A stretch of 64,000 nt of DNA from Pseudo-nitzschia pungens (GCA_037355855.1 CM074765.1:2294001-2358000); one strand, 5' to 3'; shown: positions 20,736-31,331, numbered from the stretch's first letter. Numbers and translations: made by a program. Notes: generated by a model not told the origin, from the sequence alone.

Positions 20736-23700
20736 GGCTCAAATCACTGACACTAGCATCATGACTGGAAGAGAATGCAATTGCAGCAACTCCAAGCCTC
20801 AATGCAGAGGCTGCGTCTTCCTCACCACCGGCAGCAGGAACTGCAGTTGAGGCGTCAGGAGAGGCCACAGGGAGGTCACCAGCCATGGCATTATGGGGAG
20901 GGTCAGGAACTTCAGGGGGAACATCAGGAGAGATACCAGGGGAGGCATCAGCCTTGGCAGCAGGGGGAGAATCACCTCCAGGAGGAGCATCACTTGCAGG
21001 CGGTGAGGCCTGGACATCAGTGAGATTGGAAGTGCCGGTCGCTAAAGTATCCATAGATTGAGAGTCATCAAAGCCTCCACCACCACTGTCAGCACGGGCT
21101 TGGAGGTTAAAGTGCAAATCCAGATCAAAAGTGAGATCAGGAGCAAGTTCAACTGACAAGTCATCATCAACAAGTTCCCAGTCTCGTGCATCCCCATCAC
21201 CAAAAAAGGGAAGAGAGTTATCCTGCATTGGATCTGCAGCAGGTGCAGTTTCCACAACACAATTAACAGCAGCATCCCAATGGTAAGCTTCCATTTCAGT
21301 CAAGCACTCAGAAGAGAACCATTGTCTAACACAAGAACCATACTGAGCTTCCAGAAAAATAGGCAGGAAAGACAACATGGCCATTGCTTCAGCCTTGGTA
21401 GTGATGTTGTACAAAGCAAGGATCTCACCTCGGTATGAACTGGTATCAACAGAAAGAAAAAGAGGCCATGACCAATTGTCACGGGTTCTGATGCCCAGAA
21501 GCACACTGCGCAGTGTCTTCAAACCCAGCCCTTGGCCCAAGTCAACTGGAAGATCAAGATCAACTACCCCCAGAACAGGAGCAGTTTCATGGCTCTCAAT
21601 AAATTTGGCTTGGCGGTGCTTAGCCTGGCGAACAGTCTTGAGCTTGGAGGGGGGAAGAGGTCTGTCAGAAGGATTGGTAGCTGTCTCAATAAACTTGTAG
21701 AATTTACCATCAGGTAAAGAGGCAATGTCTGAAGGTTTGCAACGGTTGAACTGGGCTTTGAGGAGCTTAACAGTTTGGGCGCGCTTTGTTGCATCACATA
21801 AAACATGAGCAGCCAGAACCGGATTGGGATCAGGAGTTCTGGAGTTGTCAAGGCTGATATTCTTCCTGATAACAGCAATAGGACACGCCTGAAACCTGGG
21901 ATGAGTCTAAAGCAATTCGTTGTAGTGGTCAAGATCAAAACTCTGCATGTAAGATCCAAGGAGAAAGCCACAGGTGACAATAACTGGGGCCTGTATGTGG
22001 TCATATTTCAGGTCCATATCACGGTCTCTGAGCCTCTGGAGCAATTGTGCTGAAAAGAGTTTCTCCAGGGAAACACTGTGTCCCACAAAGAATCGTAGAT
22101 GAGGAGCAGTTCTACTGCGAAGCCATAGCTGAGCAACATACAATTCCAAGGTCTTCCTGTCAGGAAGTGTCGCCCAAAACTTGGTAACAGGCTTGGCCTT
22201 GGGGTTGAGCCTGGCTCTTGAGGGAAAAACATACAACACCAGGCGCTTGTCAACAGTCCATAGAAGATCCAAAGCTTCCTTGAGAGACTTGAGCAGTTCA
22301 TCATATAGTTCCCCAGGGCGTTGTGACATCAACCTTGGAAGGGACAGAGTGACATAAGAACTATGAGAACACTTGGTGCCAGCAGTGACATCCACTGGAG
22401 CTCTAGAATCACTGGAGCAAACCCCTCGGCGTTGGAGGAAATGCCCAGCAGAGGAGGACAAGACAGTAGCATCACCACCACCAGGAAGAAAGGACACTGA
22501 TTTGGAAGTGGAAGATTTGGAAGTGGAAGCATCATCAGCCACTGGTGGCGCAGGTGTAGGAGGGCGCTTCTTGAAATGCCAATGAGAACCAAGCACCTGA
22601 TTGGCTGCCCACCATACTTTGCCTTCAGTGCTAGGCAAAAGGTTGCCCTCACAATACAGGTCATCAAAACACTCAGGAGACATCTTGACCAAACCAATAA
22701 GACATTTCTTCAGAGCCTGGCCAGATGGTTGCTTGGTCCAGGCTGGGGCAGAGTCTTGAAAGCAAGCAGAGGCAATAGAAGCCAAGGAAGCTACAGAGGC
22801 ATTGCGCCAGTCTGGAGTGTCCGGAAAAACCTGAGCATAAACAGGAGGGATGGCAGTCCGGCAAATATCATGGATGGATTTTTTGTCTTTACCCTCCTTC
22901 TTGCTGAAAAAGTGTGTGGGGCTTGTACACCCAGCCCATAACCGGTTACCAGTTGGAGATTTTCGAAAGGCATGAATTGCAGATGGAATAGGAGATTTGC
23001 CAGAACAGGGACCCTTACCATAAAAACACCAGAAGAAGGAAGCGGAATGAGCCCTGTTGGCAGCAGCCAGAGCCGCTTGGCGTTGGGATTGGCGTGCTTG
23101 CTGCTGAGAGGGATCAGCTTTCTGGGCAGAGGAAAAGGCAAGAGTAGATTGCTTGAGGATGGATGAAGCAGGGACCTTGCCTGAGGTCCCAGAGCCCTTT
23201 GGTGTGTGTCTGGTCGTCTGTTGGCCTGGCAGCTGGGAGCCTGCCTGGTTGAATCCTGGCTGCTGGGAGCCTGGGGGCCGGGGTCCTGACTGCTGGGATC
23301 CCTGCTGCTGGGAGCCCTGCTGCTGGGAGCCAGAGGACTGGGAGCTTATCAGCTTGGGGTCTGACAGCAAAGCACCTGACGACTGAGAGCCTGACAGAGT
23401 ACCTGACTGCGGAGGACCTGACTCCTGGGAGCCTAGCTGAGAAGCGGTTGACAGAGAAGAAGTTTGCAAGGAATCCCCTGGTGCAGAGTCCCCTGGTGCA
23501 GATTCCCCTGGTGCAGATTCAGTGCCAAGCATCTCAACATCAGAGAGCACGCCTGCAGAAGAAGAAGTCTTCAAGGAATCCCCTGGAGCAGGTTCAGTGC
23601 CAAGCATATCAACATCAGAAAGCACACCTGCAGATGAGGACACAGAAGAAGATGAAGACATATCATCAACAGAAGACCCAGGCATAGAGGATGAAGAGGT

Positions 23701-23907
23701 TGATGAGGCAGAGGAAGAGGATGATCTGGTATCAAGAGTAGGAGAGGGAGTAGTAAGAGCAGAGGTGACACTAGAATGTCTTGGAGGGGTCTTTTGCACA
23801 AATGGGCGCTTGTTAGACCGAGTCCCAGAGGCAGACCTAGCAGAAGAAGGAGGTGTGGAAGATCTTTTCTTCCGGGAAGCTGTTTGGGAGGTGGGCCGCG
23901 GAGGCAT
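20656..23907 (-). pseudogene. LINE1 ORF1, one internal amber codon
   Basis: The first true ATG of the open frame (complement of 23905-23907) gives MPPRPTSQTASRKKRSS. The N-terminal ~330 residues are low complexity: Ser/Thr-rich, acidic patches, then a Gln/Gly/Ser/Pro stretch (GSQQQGSQQQGSQQSG). A more ordered part follows (SFFWCFYGKGPCSGK, HDICRTAIPP, LWTVDKRLVLYVFPSRARL). A TAG at 21909-21907 interrupts it after DHYNELL. The same frame then stays open for 416 more codons (THPRFQACPIAV and WSWPLFLSVDTSSY) to the stop at 20656. One long protein of about 1080 residues with a nonsense mutation is the simplest reading. I see no CCHC knuckle or RRM typical of LINE ORF1 proteins. It is presumably the RNA-binding partner of ORF2, by position only. 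Confidence 0.75.
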
Positions 23908-26443
23908 TGTACCAGAAGTGGAGCACTGAGGGCAGAGACACCAGCTGCGGTTGAGGGCAAAGGCCGGGGCAGGAGAAGCACCGGTTGAGATCAAAGCAAC
24001 AGCTGAAAAGCAGGCAATTGGGTGTTGGACCAACAGCAGACACGCCTCTTGGATGTGCAAGTGCCAGGTGATGACAAAGGCCGGGGCAGGAGAAGCACCG
24101 GCTGATGACAAAGGCCGGGGCAGGAGAAGCACCGATTGAGGGCAAACAACGGCTGAAAAGCAAACAATTGGGTGCGAGACCAACAGCAGACACGCCTCTT
24201 GGAAGTGCAAGTGCCAGGTGATGACAAAGGCCGGGGCAGGAGAAGCACCGGTTGAGGGCAAACAACAGCTGAAAAGCAAGCAATTAGGTGCTGGACCACC
24301 AGCAGACAAGCCTCTTGGATGTGCAAGTGCCAGGTGATGACAAAGGCCGGAGCAGGTGAAGCACCGGTTGAGGGCAGAGGCCGGGGCAGGAAAAGCACCG
24401 GTGGAGTTGGATGTGCAAGTGCCAGGTGATGACTAAGGCCGGAGCAGGTGAAGCACCGGTTGAGGGCAAAGGCCGGGGCAGGAAAAGCACCGGTGGAGGG
24501 CAAATCAACAGCAGAAAAACTCCTGTGGAGTGCAGGAGCAACAACTGAAAAACGCCGCGCTTGAAAGGAGAAGGACCCGGTGTTGACAAAGGCCGGGGCA
24601 GGAGAAGCACCGGTTGAAGACAAAGGCCGGGGCAGGAGAAGCACCGTGTGAGGGCAAAGGCCAGGACAGGAGAAGCACCGGTTGAGAGCAAAACAACAAC
24701 GGAAAAGCAAGCAATTGGGTGTTGGACCAACAGCAGACACGCCTCTTGGATGCGCAAGTGCCAGGTGATGACAAAGGCCGGGGCAGGAGAAGCACCGGTT
24801 GAGGGCAAACAAAAGCTGAAAAGCAAGCAATTGGGTGCTGGACCAACAGCAGACAAGCCTCTTGGATGTGCAAGTGCCAGGTGATTACAAAGGCCGGAGC
24901 AGTTGAAGCACCAGTTGAGGGCAAAGGCCGGGGCAGGAGAAGCACCGGTGGAGGGCCACCAAAAACTGAAAAGCAGGCAATTGGGTGTTGGACCAACAGA
25001 AGACACGCCGCTGATGATGACAAATGCCGGGGCAGTAGAAGCACAAGTTGAGTGCAGAAATGCCAGGTGATAGGTTGTATGCTGGAAAACAGGGTACAGC
25101 AGCAACAACAGGTCCAACGTTGGTCTGGACAAGGAAAAACTCCAGGGGAACCAAAAGAAAGGACTGGAGCACTACCAGAAGAGTCACGTTCGAAACCCAC
25201 AGAGGTGCTCTGGAGTTACAGAATTTGGAAACTCCAGTAGACCACTGCAAATCGTGTAGAAGCAAACTGGCTTGATTCAAAGACCTTGAGCGAGGCAATT
25301 AAACCAGGGAAGCTGCGTGCTTGAAAACAGGGGCTTTAGTAAGAACACTTAGGGACCGGGGGATATCAATAGCAGGGCACACTTAAAAGGCTCAGGAGGG
25401 AACTTGAAGTTCAAACTCGCGAGTACTTATAAGTGGAAACAGTATCCAGGGGCAATTGGCTTGAGCGAGACACTTAGGGACCAGGGAAGCTGCTTGCTTG
25501 AAAACAGGGGCGTTAGTAGAAACACCTAGGGACCAGGGGGAGGCTTGTGTCTTGAAAACAGTGTCGAACTTGAAGTTCAAGTTGGGGTTGCTTAATAGCG
25601 AAAACACTTAGGGATCAGGGAACTCGCGAACACTTAGGGACCAGGGAAATTGTAGTCTTGAAAACAAGGGGCTGTAGTAGCTGTAGTCTTGGAAACAAGA
25701 GTGCAATAAGTAGGAGTTACTTAGGGATCGGTTGGTCTTGGCTTGAAAACAGGTGTAGTAGGGGGAGCCTTAAGCAAAAACACTTAGGGACTAGGGGGCT
25801 TGGCTAGGAAACAGGGGTACTCTTAAGTGATAAACACTTAAGGAGTGGTGGGCAATTGGCTTGAAAATAAAGAGGGAACTGGAAGATATGCTCGCGCGAA
25901 CTTGCAAATACTTAAGGATCAGCGCGTAGGAACCTTCTAGAAGGGGGGTTTGTATGTGTTCGACAACTTCAACTTGAAAAGACTTAGGGAACTCAGCAAG
26001 AAACCTTGAAGAATGTAGAACGTTAAGTGGATATCACTTAAGGGGCTTGGAAGACTGTATAGCGTTAAATAATAAGGTAGCTTGAAAACAGATCGAAAAA
26101 CAAACCGAGCTCGGAGACAAAGAGAAAGGACAGAATCAGCTGTAGAAATTAGTACTGCAATTGCTGTAGAAAATTATGTGTCCTTGTTTTCGGTCGTGTT
26201 GCTTGTTGCTTGCCGACCGTCGACAGGAAACAAGGAACCAAAGCAACCAAAGGAAGCAAGGAGCAGCCAAACAAACAGCAGAATCAGATAGGGGAGGTCT
26301 CTGTTAATAGGTGTAGTGCTTGGTGTTGTTGTAGGAGCTTTAGAAGTGAGTGAGATATCAAAGGGGAAAGTTGTGTAGAAATCTACGTGTTTTAAGTACT
26401 GGAACATCGGAACGTCGGACAAAATCGCGCGTCGCAAAATTGT
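23908..26443 (-). promoter_or_regulatory. LINE1 5' UTR / internal promoter region
   Basis: This is the 2.5-kb region upstream of ORF1. Its first ~400 bp (26443-26040) match the 5' end of LINE2 (59796 onward), including cgttccgatgttccagtact. From about 26060 to 25300 it holds many degenerate short modules around ccctaagtgttttcaag. From 25080 to 23940 it becomes a tandem-repeat field. LINEs carry their promoter inside the 5' UTR, so promoter function is expected here but is not shown by the sequence. Confidence 0.65.
23940..25080 (-). repeat. Tandem repeats in LINE1 5' UTR
   Basis: About 15 copies of a ~23-bp core (plus strand ggccggggcaggagaagcac) lie in this 1.1-kb stretch. About six are embedded in a larger ~115-bp unit that also contains caattgggtgttggacc and cacgcctcttggatgtgc. 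Copies vary in sequence and spacing. The frame happens to stay open on the minus strand through much of it, but with no true ATG before 23907. Confidence 0.85.
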
Positions 26444-26459
26444 ATCACAGCTCAGGGCA

Positions 26460-27283
26460 AGAACTACAACTTTAAGGCCCTAACCTGTATCGATCCAGTT
26501 ACCAACCTCCTGGAGATCATCAGAATCAGAGACAAGTCCTCCCAACACGTATCAGACCAATTCAAGAACTGTTGGCTCTCAAGGTACCCCAGACCTATCA
26601 GATGCATCCATGACAACGGCGGTGAATTCCTAGGAGCTGAATTTCAAACTACACTCAAGCAGTATGGGATTCAGTCCATTCCCACCACAGTGAAGAATCC
26701 CCAGTCTAATGCTATCTGTGAAAGAGTCCATCATACAGTTGCTGATATTCTCAGAGTCTTAGTTCATGTGAACCTCCCTCAAGTCAACACCCGAGCCAGT
26801 CAACTCATGGACAATGCTCTGGCAACCTGCATGCACGCCTCCAGATGTGCTGTCAACGCTGCTCTACAAGCATCCCCAGGCTCACTGGTATTTAACCGGG
26901 ACATGCTGATTGATCTACCATTAACATCAAACCTTGTAGCTCTTCAGCAGCTCCAACAGCAAGGAATTAACAAGAATCTACTCAGAGACAACGCCAAAAG
27001 AATCGATCACACCTTCCAAGTGAATGACAAGGTATGGGTACAGGAACCAGACCTGGACAAGCTTCAACCCAGAAAGACCGGACCCTTTCCAATCACACAA
27101 GTCAATACCAATGGAACTGTGAAGTTGCAAAGAGCCCCTTCAGTAGTAGAAACAGTGAACGTCCGAAAACTCACTCCATACCGAGAACCGAATCAGTCGG
27201 AGTCTACAATAAATGAAGTCCCAGATATTCGAATGAGCCAATCAGAAGACTCGGAGTCTTCTTCGAACCATTGGATGGCTTAA
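26460..27283 (+). pseudogene. pol: Pol of element A, part 3 (integrase C-terminal half)
   Basis: Pol of A resumes after the LINE1 target duplication with KNYNFKALTCIDPVTN and runs without a break to the stop at 27281-27283. It holds the second and third catalytic integrase residues (HDNGGEFLG near 26615, NAICERVHH near 26705) and the GPF-type end (TGPFPITQVNTNGTVKL). The C-terminal tail (DSESSSNHWMA) is longer and more acidic than in B. The segment is intact but separated from the rest by 11.9 kb of LINE1. Confidence 0.9.
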
Positions 27284-27312
27284 TCCTGGATTCGTTCAAT
27301 CATGGGGCACTA

Positions 27313-27637
27313 TGTAACATGCTAGCGTACACTAGTATGTTACGACTGAATAATTAACCGAATCCCGCATTGGACAATCGAATATAATCTTCGATACCGG
27401 ATACATTTAATATGTGTCCTAATTATTATAGTCGAGTCCCAGATTAAGGTATATGCCTAATCGTGAGAACCGACAGTGAACCAACATTTATGACAGAGCA
27501 TGCCAGAATTTGGCTATGCTCGCAACCTCGAAATTTTATATGTCTCCATTCTCAAATTGCATAACAATATCTCGTAAAGTATCTAAACATTCACAATTAT
27601 TCATACTACTCCGAAATTTCTACCTTAGAGTGTTACA
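27313..27637 (+). repeat. 3' LTR of element A
   Basis: This is the 325-bp partner of 4531-4855. It is preceded by catggggcacta and followed by the duplication ggctc (27638-27642). Differences from the 5' LTR seen by eye are gtgag for gtggg, atgac for atggc and attgc for atcgc. Confidence 0.93.
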
Positions 27638-28207
27638 GGCTCCACTGCCTCTAAGTGTTTTCGAGCATGTGCTACTACATAGTTCTAACAGGGGGACAGC
27701 AGCTCCTGTTACAAATTTGGTAGTAGGCTCCACTGCCTCTACGTGTACGTGATTGGGACTGACTGCTCGCATTACTGATGCTGCCATCAAGCATTCAGAG
27801 AGCAGTCTTGCTTTTGTATGCTGACCACTCGCATTACTGATACTATGTATCTCGGGAAGGGTTTTGCTTGTGTCGGCTGACCACTAGCATTACTGATGCT
27901 TTACAGCAGCATTCAAGGGACAGTTTTGCTTGTGTCTTTCCCTTTCACGTTCTTGTTACCCTGTCTCCTGTACGCTTTGCAACAGCAGTGTCTGTTGTGC
28001 TCTGGACTGGTTTGTTTTTTCCTGTTTCTTACCAAGGTTCGTTTGCAAAATAGTCGTCTTTACAACCTGGGGTCTAAATCCCCCATGGTTGAGGCGACGC
28101 GTCGTTCTACAACTTAGGGTCCTGACTCTTCAATTGAGGCAACGATAAAGTCTGGTTACAGACTGAGTAGCTTTTAACCACCTTTGGTGGATTTTCCTAC
28201 TTAAATA
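27638..28207 (+). mobile_element. LINE3, right part (5' UTR fused to LINE 3' end)
   Basis: LINE3 resumes after element A with more 5'-UTR-like sequence, including three copies of a module around cgcattactgatgct (27769, 27829, 27887). From about 28000 it passes into the LINE 3' end: taaagtctggttacagactg, the second stem ccacctttggtgg, and the tail taaataagtatattaa. No ORF1 or ORF2 sequence lies between. The whole unit (4023-4530 plus this part) is only about 1.08 kb, so it is an internally deleted, non-autonomous derivative. Confidence 0.78.
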
Positions 28208-28218
28208 AGTATATTAAC

Positions 28219-29755
28219 TCAGTACATAAGAGTACTCGTGGTTGGAGAGTTTTCTTCCCCATTGGGTTTGGAGTGTTGCTCAGTGTCTGAGTCTTCTTTT
28301 GCCACAAAGTGCTCCTTGAGCAGATTGATGGTTTCCCAGTCGAACCTTCCCTTCTTGGAGGGGCCGCTGGTTAGTTTCCAGCATTTGCTGGCGTGGGTCT
28401 TGCCACAAGTTTTGCACAGTTGCTTGTTGTTGTCCATTGGGCGCTTCTTTTTGTTGGGGGACTTTCCATTTCCTCCTCCAGAAGTGGCCTTGGAGCTTTT
28501 CTTGGCGCTGCCGTTCTGTTTCTCCAGTTCGGTGATGTGCTTTTGCAGTTCCTCCTCCTTTCGGATGGTAGGTTCCAAGTTTTCCAACTTGTCGATGGTC
28601 GTGTTGAACAACTGGGCGTACAGATCCCATCCCAGGTGTTCCAATTTATCCCTTTGGGCATGGGTCATGTTAGAATCCAGGATCTCCTTCATCTCCACTT
28701 CACTAAAGTGGGAAGGTGCCGTTCCGGTCTCTGCTCCATTTTCCCAGAGGCATTCTGGTAGGTAGCTCTGTAGTTCGGCCATGTGATTGGCTCTCTTTCT
28801 GGTAATGCCATTGCCAAAGATTTTGAGTTTGAGGGTATGCATACATTCCTCAATGACCTCTTTCTTGTACTCCTCTGTTTGGTAGTACTGGATGAGGGCG
28901 TTTGGTACCCTTTTCTTGGGGATTGGAGTTCCAAGTTCCTGGGGCTCGGTGTCCTCATCCGATGTTGCCGTTGTGACACGTTGGCGTAGGTACCCCTACG
29001 AGAGACTCTAAATGATTATTGAATCCCGCATGTGCTCCAATACACAAGAATATGTATGATATTCATGGATATATACTGAATGTTCAACGTACAAGAATAC
29101 ACATACAATTCAAACAAAGATTCCAATGACTCGACGAACATTATTATTGTTCAATCGTTCATTCATTCCATACTCAAGGAATCATTCCCATCTCGTAAAG
29201 TATTCATACATTCTCTTTTGTAACACAATTTATTAACCTTCCATCTTTAAAATAATACTCCTATCGTGTATTTCTACCTTAACGTGTAACAGCCGTAGCA
29301 GTTGGTTTGGTTTTCTTGGTTGGGGGTGTGCCCTTCGCCACCTCCTTGGTTGTATCAGAGGGAGGTTCTTTTGTTGTCGGTTCTGTTTTGCCAACTTCCT
29401 GGATCCTCTTGTGGACTAGTTTGTTGTTGTGTATCTTGTGTCCCGGCTCAGCGTAGTATGACCGGCCTAAGGTCATCTGGACAATGGACAGTGCCTCATT
29501 GGAGAGAATTCTCTGGAGAAAGTCTATCTTCTGGTCTCCTTGGAGTTTGTCATTGCCAGCAATCTTCTGGTCAAAGTCTCTTTTCCAGATAATGAAGAGT
29601 TCCGGTCTTTCGGTGCCGGTGAGTACTTTCAGGTAGTCACTGAATGCTACCCCTCCCATTTCACTGTCAATTCTCATTTTTACAGTGGTGGCATCTTCTG
29701 GCCAATCCTCCTGTGTGAATTTGAATGGGACCTGTTTGGTTCCTTTATTAGCCAT
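28219..29755 (-). pseudogene. gag: Gag of a third gypsy-like family, split by solo LTR
   Basis: The ATG complementary to 29753-29755 opens MANKGTKQVPFKFTQEDW. The frame runs 153 codons to 29297, is interrupted by a 320-bp solo LTR (28972-29291), and continues in frame from 28971 for 251 codons to a TGA at 28219. Ignoring the insertion, the protein is about 403 residues. It has a helical central part (RANHMAELQSYLP, EMKEILDSNMTHAQRDKL), a Glu/Lys-rich coiled-coil-like stretch (EEELQKHITELEKQ) and a short Cys/His motif, C-x2-C-x3-H-x3-C (CKTCGKTHASKC). The pattern matches Gag proteins of diatom gypsy-like elements and is unrelated to the Gag of A to H. No pol follows: LINE3 begins 11 bp beyond the stop. 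Confidence 0.78.
28972..29291 (+). repeat. Solo LTR (family of H) with GCCGT duplication
   Basis: This 320-bp LTR starts TGTGACACGTTGG and ends CGTGTAACA, with the 5-bp duplication gccgt on both sides (28967-28971 and 29292-29296). There is no internal region, so it is the product of recombination between two LTRs of an earlier full element. The host gag reads in frame across the pre-insertion site. Confidence 0.92.
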
Positions 29756-30690
29756 GGTGGGTTAATCAGTTATCTAATTTAATTTAGTTACACTATTTGT
29801 TATCTTGTTGGTTTGCGCTGGAACTGAGCAAGAATGATTGCTCCAGTTCCTCCAGTTTTTTGTTCTGGATTTTTGTTGCTCTCGCGATAACTCGTGTTGT
29901 AACTGATTTTTGCTCCATCCATTTCAGTGGTGGGAGTTGAATCCTGTGGTTCCCTGGAGTTGTTTCTGTTTTTATTTCATGGGAATCGATCCCTGTGGTT
30001 CTCTGGTGTTGCTCCTCTATTAAGCAGTCGCCAGACCGGTCCCACTTCCCGTTTCCTGTGGGATTGGTGGTGTTTGAGTATTCATTATGTACCTTTCCGG
30101 ATATCCCTATATTTTGGTTTTGGTTGGCATCCCTTCTCTGGTCTGTCCATCCACTCAGTGTTGATCCAATTAGTCCACTCACTGGATTTTGTGTCAGTTT
30201 TTTTGACACTTATTTTTATTTTTGTTTTGTTCAATTATTTCTGCTGTCGACCATGGTCCTGTTTAGGCCCTTAGGTGTCTCTGTTGTTGCTGTTGCTCCA
30301 TCTAATGGTGCTAACTGCTCCTGGGATTGGTGTTCCTTAGTGCTGCAAACACTGGAATGTCTTTCTCCCTGTCTTTGCTTCTTTGCGCCTCCATTTTTTG
30401 GCAGTTCCCATCTCATCAGCTCGGCTGCTCAAGAGGTCGTTTTGCTCATGGTCTTCAGCGCTCAGCTTGATTTAAAAATCATGCCATACCCCGGGTCTAC
30501 TAGTGATTAGAATAGTAGTGATATGCAAATTGTGAGAGCTAGTATCAGTTAGTCTATTGCTATTGCTATTGTTTTTGATTGGCATCAAGATCAGCGATTC
30601 CAATGCCTTGCTAATCTTGTTCTTATTCCAGTCCCGAGTGGACTTGTGACTGTTCCGGTGCACAGCATAAATAATAATTAATAATACAGT
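29756..30690. other. Unassigned stretch upstream of the third-family gag
   Basis: This 935-bp stretch has several short minus-strand frames of 60-140 codons (for example SGWTDQRRDANQNQNIG around 30130), none with a recognisable domain. It should hold the leader and possibly the 5' LTR of the element whose gag starts at 29755, but I could not find a repeat partner or clear TG...CA ends. Microsatellite-like gctattgctattg lies near 30557. Confidence 0.4.
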
Positions 30691-30777
30691 TTATTTCTTG
30701 TCTTCTTCTTCTTGCTGGCGCTTGTGCCTCTTGTACCACCGGACCATGTTGGAAGTGATCTGCTCAGCGGATTGCCC
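30691..30777 (-). pseudogene. C-terminal tail of gene J (before element H)
   Basis: When element H and one copy of its duplication (tgccc) are ignored, the minus-strand frame at 33853 continues here as QSAEQITSNMVRWYKRHKR and ends EEEDKK before TAA (30693-30691). The clean join across the insertion shows this was one reading frame before H arrived. The tail is strongly basic, then acidic. Function unknown. Confidence 0.6.
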
Positions 30778-31116
30778 TGTTACACGTTGACGTAGGTCCC
30801 CTACGAGAGGCTCTAAATGATTATTGAATCCCGCATGTGCTCCAATACACAAGGATATGTATGATATTCGTGTATATATACTGAATATTCAACATACAAG
30901 AATACACATACAATTCAAACAAAGATTCCTATGACTCACCGATTATTGATATTATGCCCGCCGAATAATATATCATTCATTATTCAATCATTCATCAATA
31001 CTCAAGGAATCATTGCCATCTCGTAAAGTATTCAACCATTCTCTTTCATAACACAATTTTATAACAATTCATCTTTAAAATACTCCTATCGTGTATTTCT
31101 ACCTTAACGTGTAACA
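30778..31116 (+). repeat. 5' LTR of element H
   Basis: This 339-bp repeat runs from TGTTACACGTTG to CGTGTAACA and is followed by the palindrome-forming cagtaattactg. It differs from the 3' LTR only at attcaatc/attcgatc. Confidence 0.94.
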
Positions 31117-31331
31117 CAGTAATTACTGTTTATCTTTTTAAGTAGAAGACAGACAGGAACTCAGTACTGAATCCAAAACAACCTTTATCCTAAACAACGA
31201 TACCCTGACAAGCAAAATCCTACAATCGAAACAAGAAAGAACCGATCGAACGAAATCTACGAACGATCGAAACAAGAACCTTCGAAACGCCGATACGAAA
31301 CGATCGAACGCTCGGAATCGAATCAAGAACA

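Larger units (their letters stand above)
14521..26443 (-). mobile_element. LINE1, near full-length LINE with RNase H
   Basis: This 11,923-bp element is flanked by a 16-bp duplication, atcacagctcagggca (14505-14520 and 26444-26459), inside the integrase of A. Reading on the minus strand: a 2.5-kb 5' UTR (26443-23908), ORF1 (23907-20656), ORF2 with endonuclease, reverse transcriptase, RNase H and a zinc region (20735-14822), a 300-bp 3' UTR with two stem-loops, and a short ATT-repeat tail instead of poly(A). An APE-type endonuclease with RNase H after the RT and a simple-repeat tail resembles the I group of LINEs; that placement is an inference. One stop in ORF1 and one 1-nt insertion in ORF2 disable it. 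Confidence 0.93.
4531..27637 (+). mobile_element. Ty3/gypsy-like element A, split by B and LINE1
   Basis: A is bounded by 325-bp LTRs (4531-4855 and 27313-27637) and by the 5-bp duplication ggctc (4526-4530 and 27638-27642). Inside are gag (4984-6042) and a pol in three pieces: 6164-7854, 13209-14520 and 26460-27283. The pieces are separated by element B (7855-13208) and LINE1 (14521-26443). The two LTRs differ at about three positions by eye, all C/T or G/A changes, so A is fairly young. It sits inside LINE3. The pol carries several 1-nt frameshifts, so A can no longer make its own enzymes, but its Gag frame is intact. Confidence 0.93.

Noticed and set aside
21300..22700. Other minus-strand frames such as LLRQLPILLTD or LFFLLIPVHTEV
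   Set aside because: They overlap ORF1 in other frames and lack its codon pattern.
23940..25080. CRISPR-like array of 23-bp repeats
   Set aside because: Repeats vary in sequence and spacing, there are no unique spacers of constant length or cas genes, and the field lies in a LINE 5' UTR of a eukaryote.
23908..25200. Long minus-strand frames of Leu/Pro/Cys-rich protein (ASPAPAF, LLLPRPL repeats)
   Set aside because: They are translations of the 5'-UTR tandem repeats in several frames. No true ATG precedes 23907, and all three frames read similarly open text.
28208..28225. LINE3 target duplication at its right edge (ctcagtacataagag)
   Set aside because: No matching sequence is found at its left edge near 4023, so no duplication is claimed.
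28238..30510. Plus-strand ORFs such as MVGEFSSPLGLECC and MVLWCCSSIKQS
   Set aside because: They are antisense to the third-family gag or to the unassigned stretch, with no domain and no conservation.
30488..30525. Cloning-vector-like cccgggtctactagtgatt
   Set aside because: Only a short resemblance to a polylinker, and the flanks are not vector sequence; chance is likelier.
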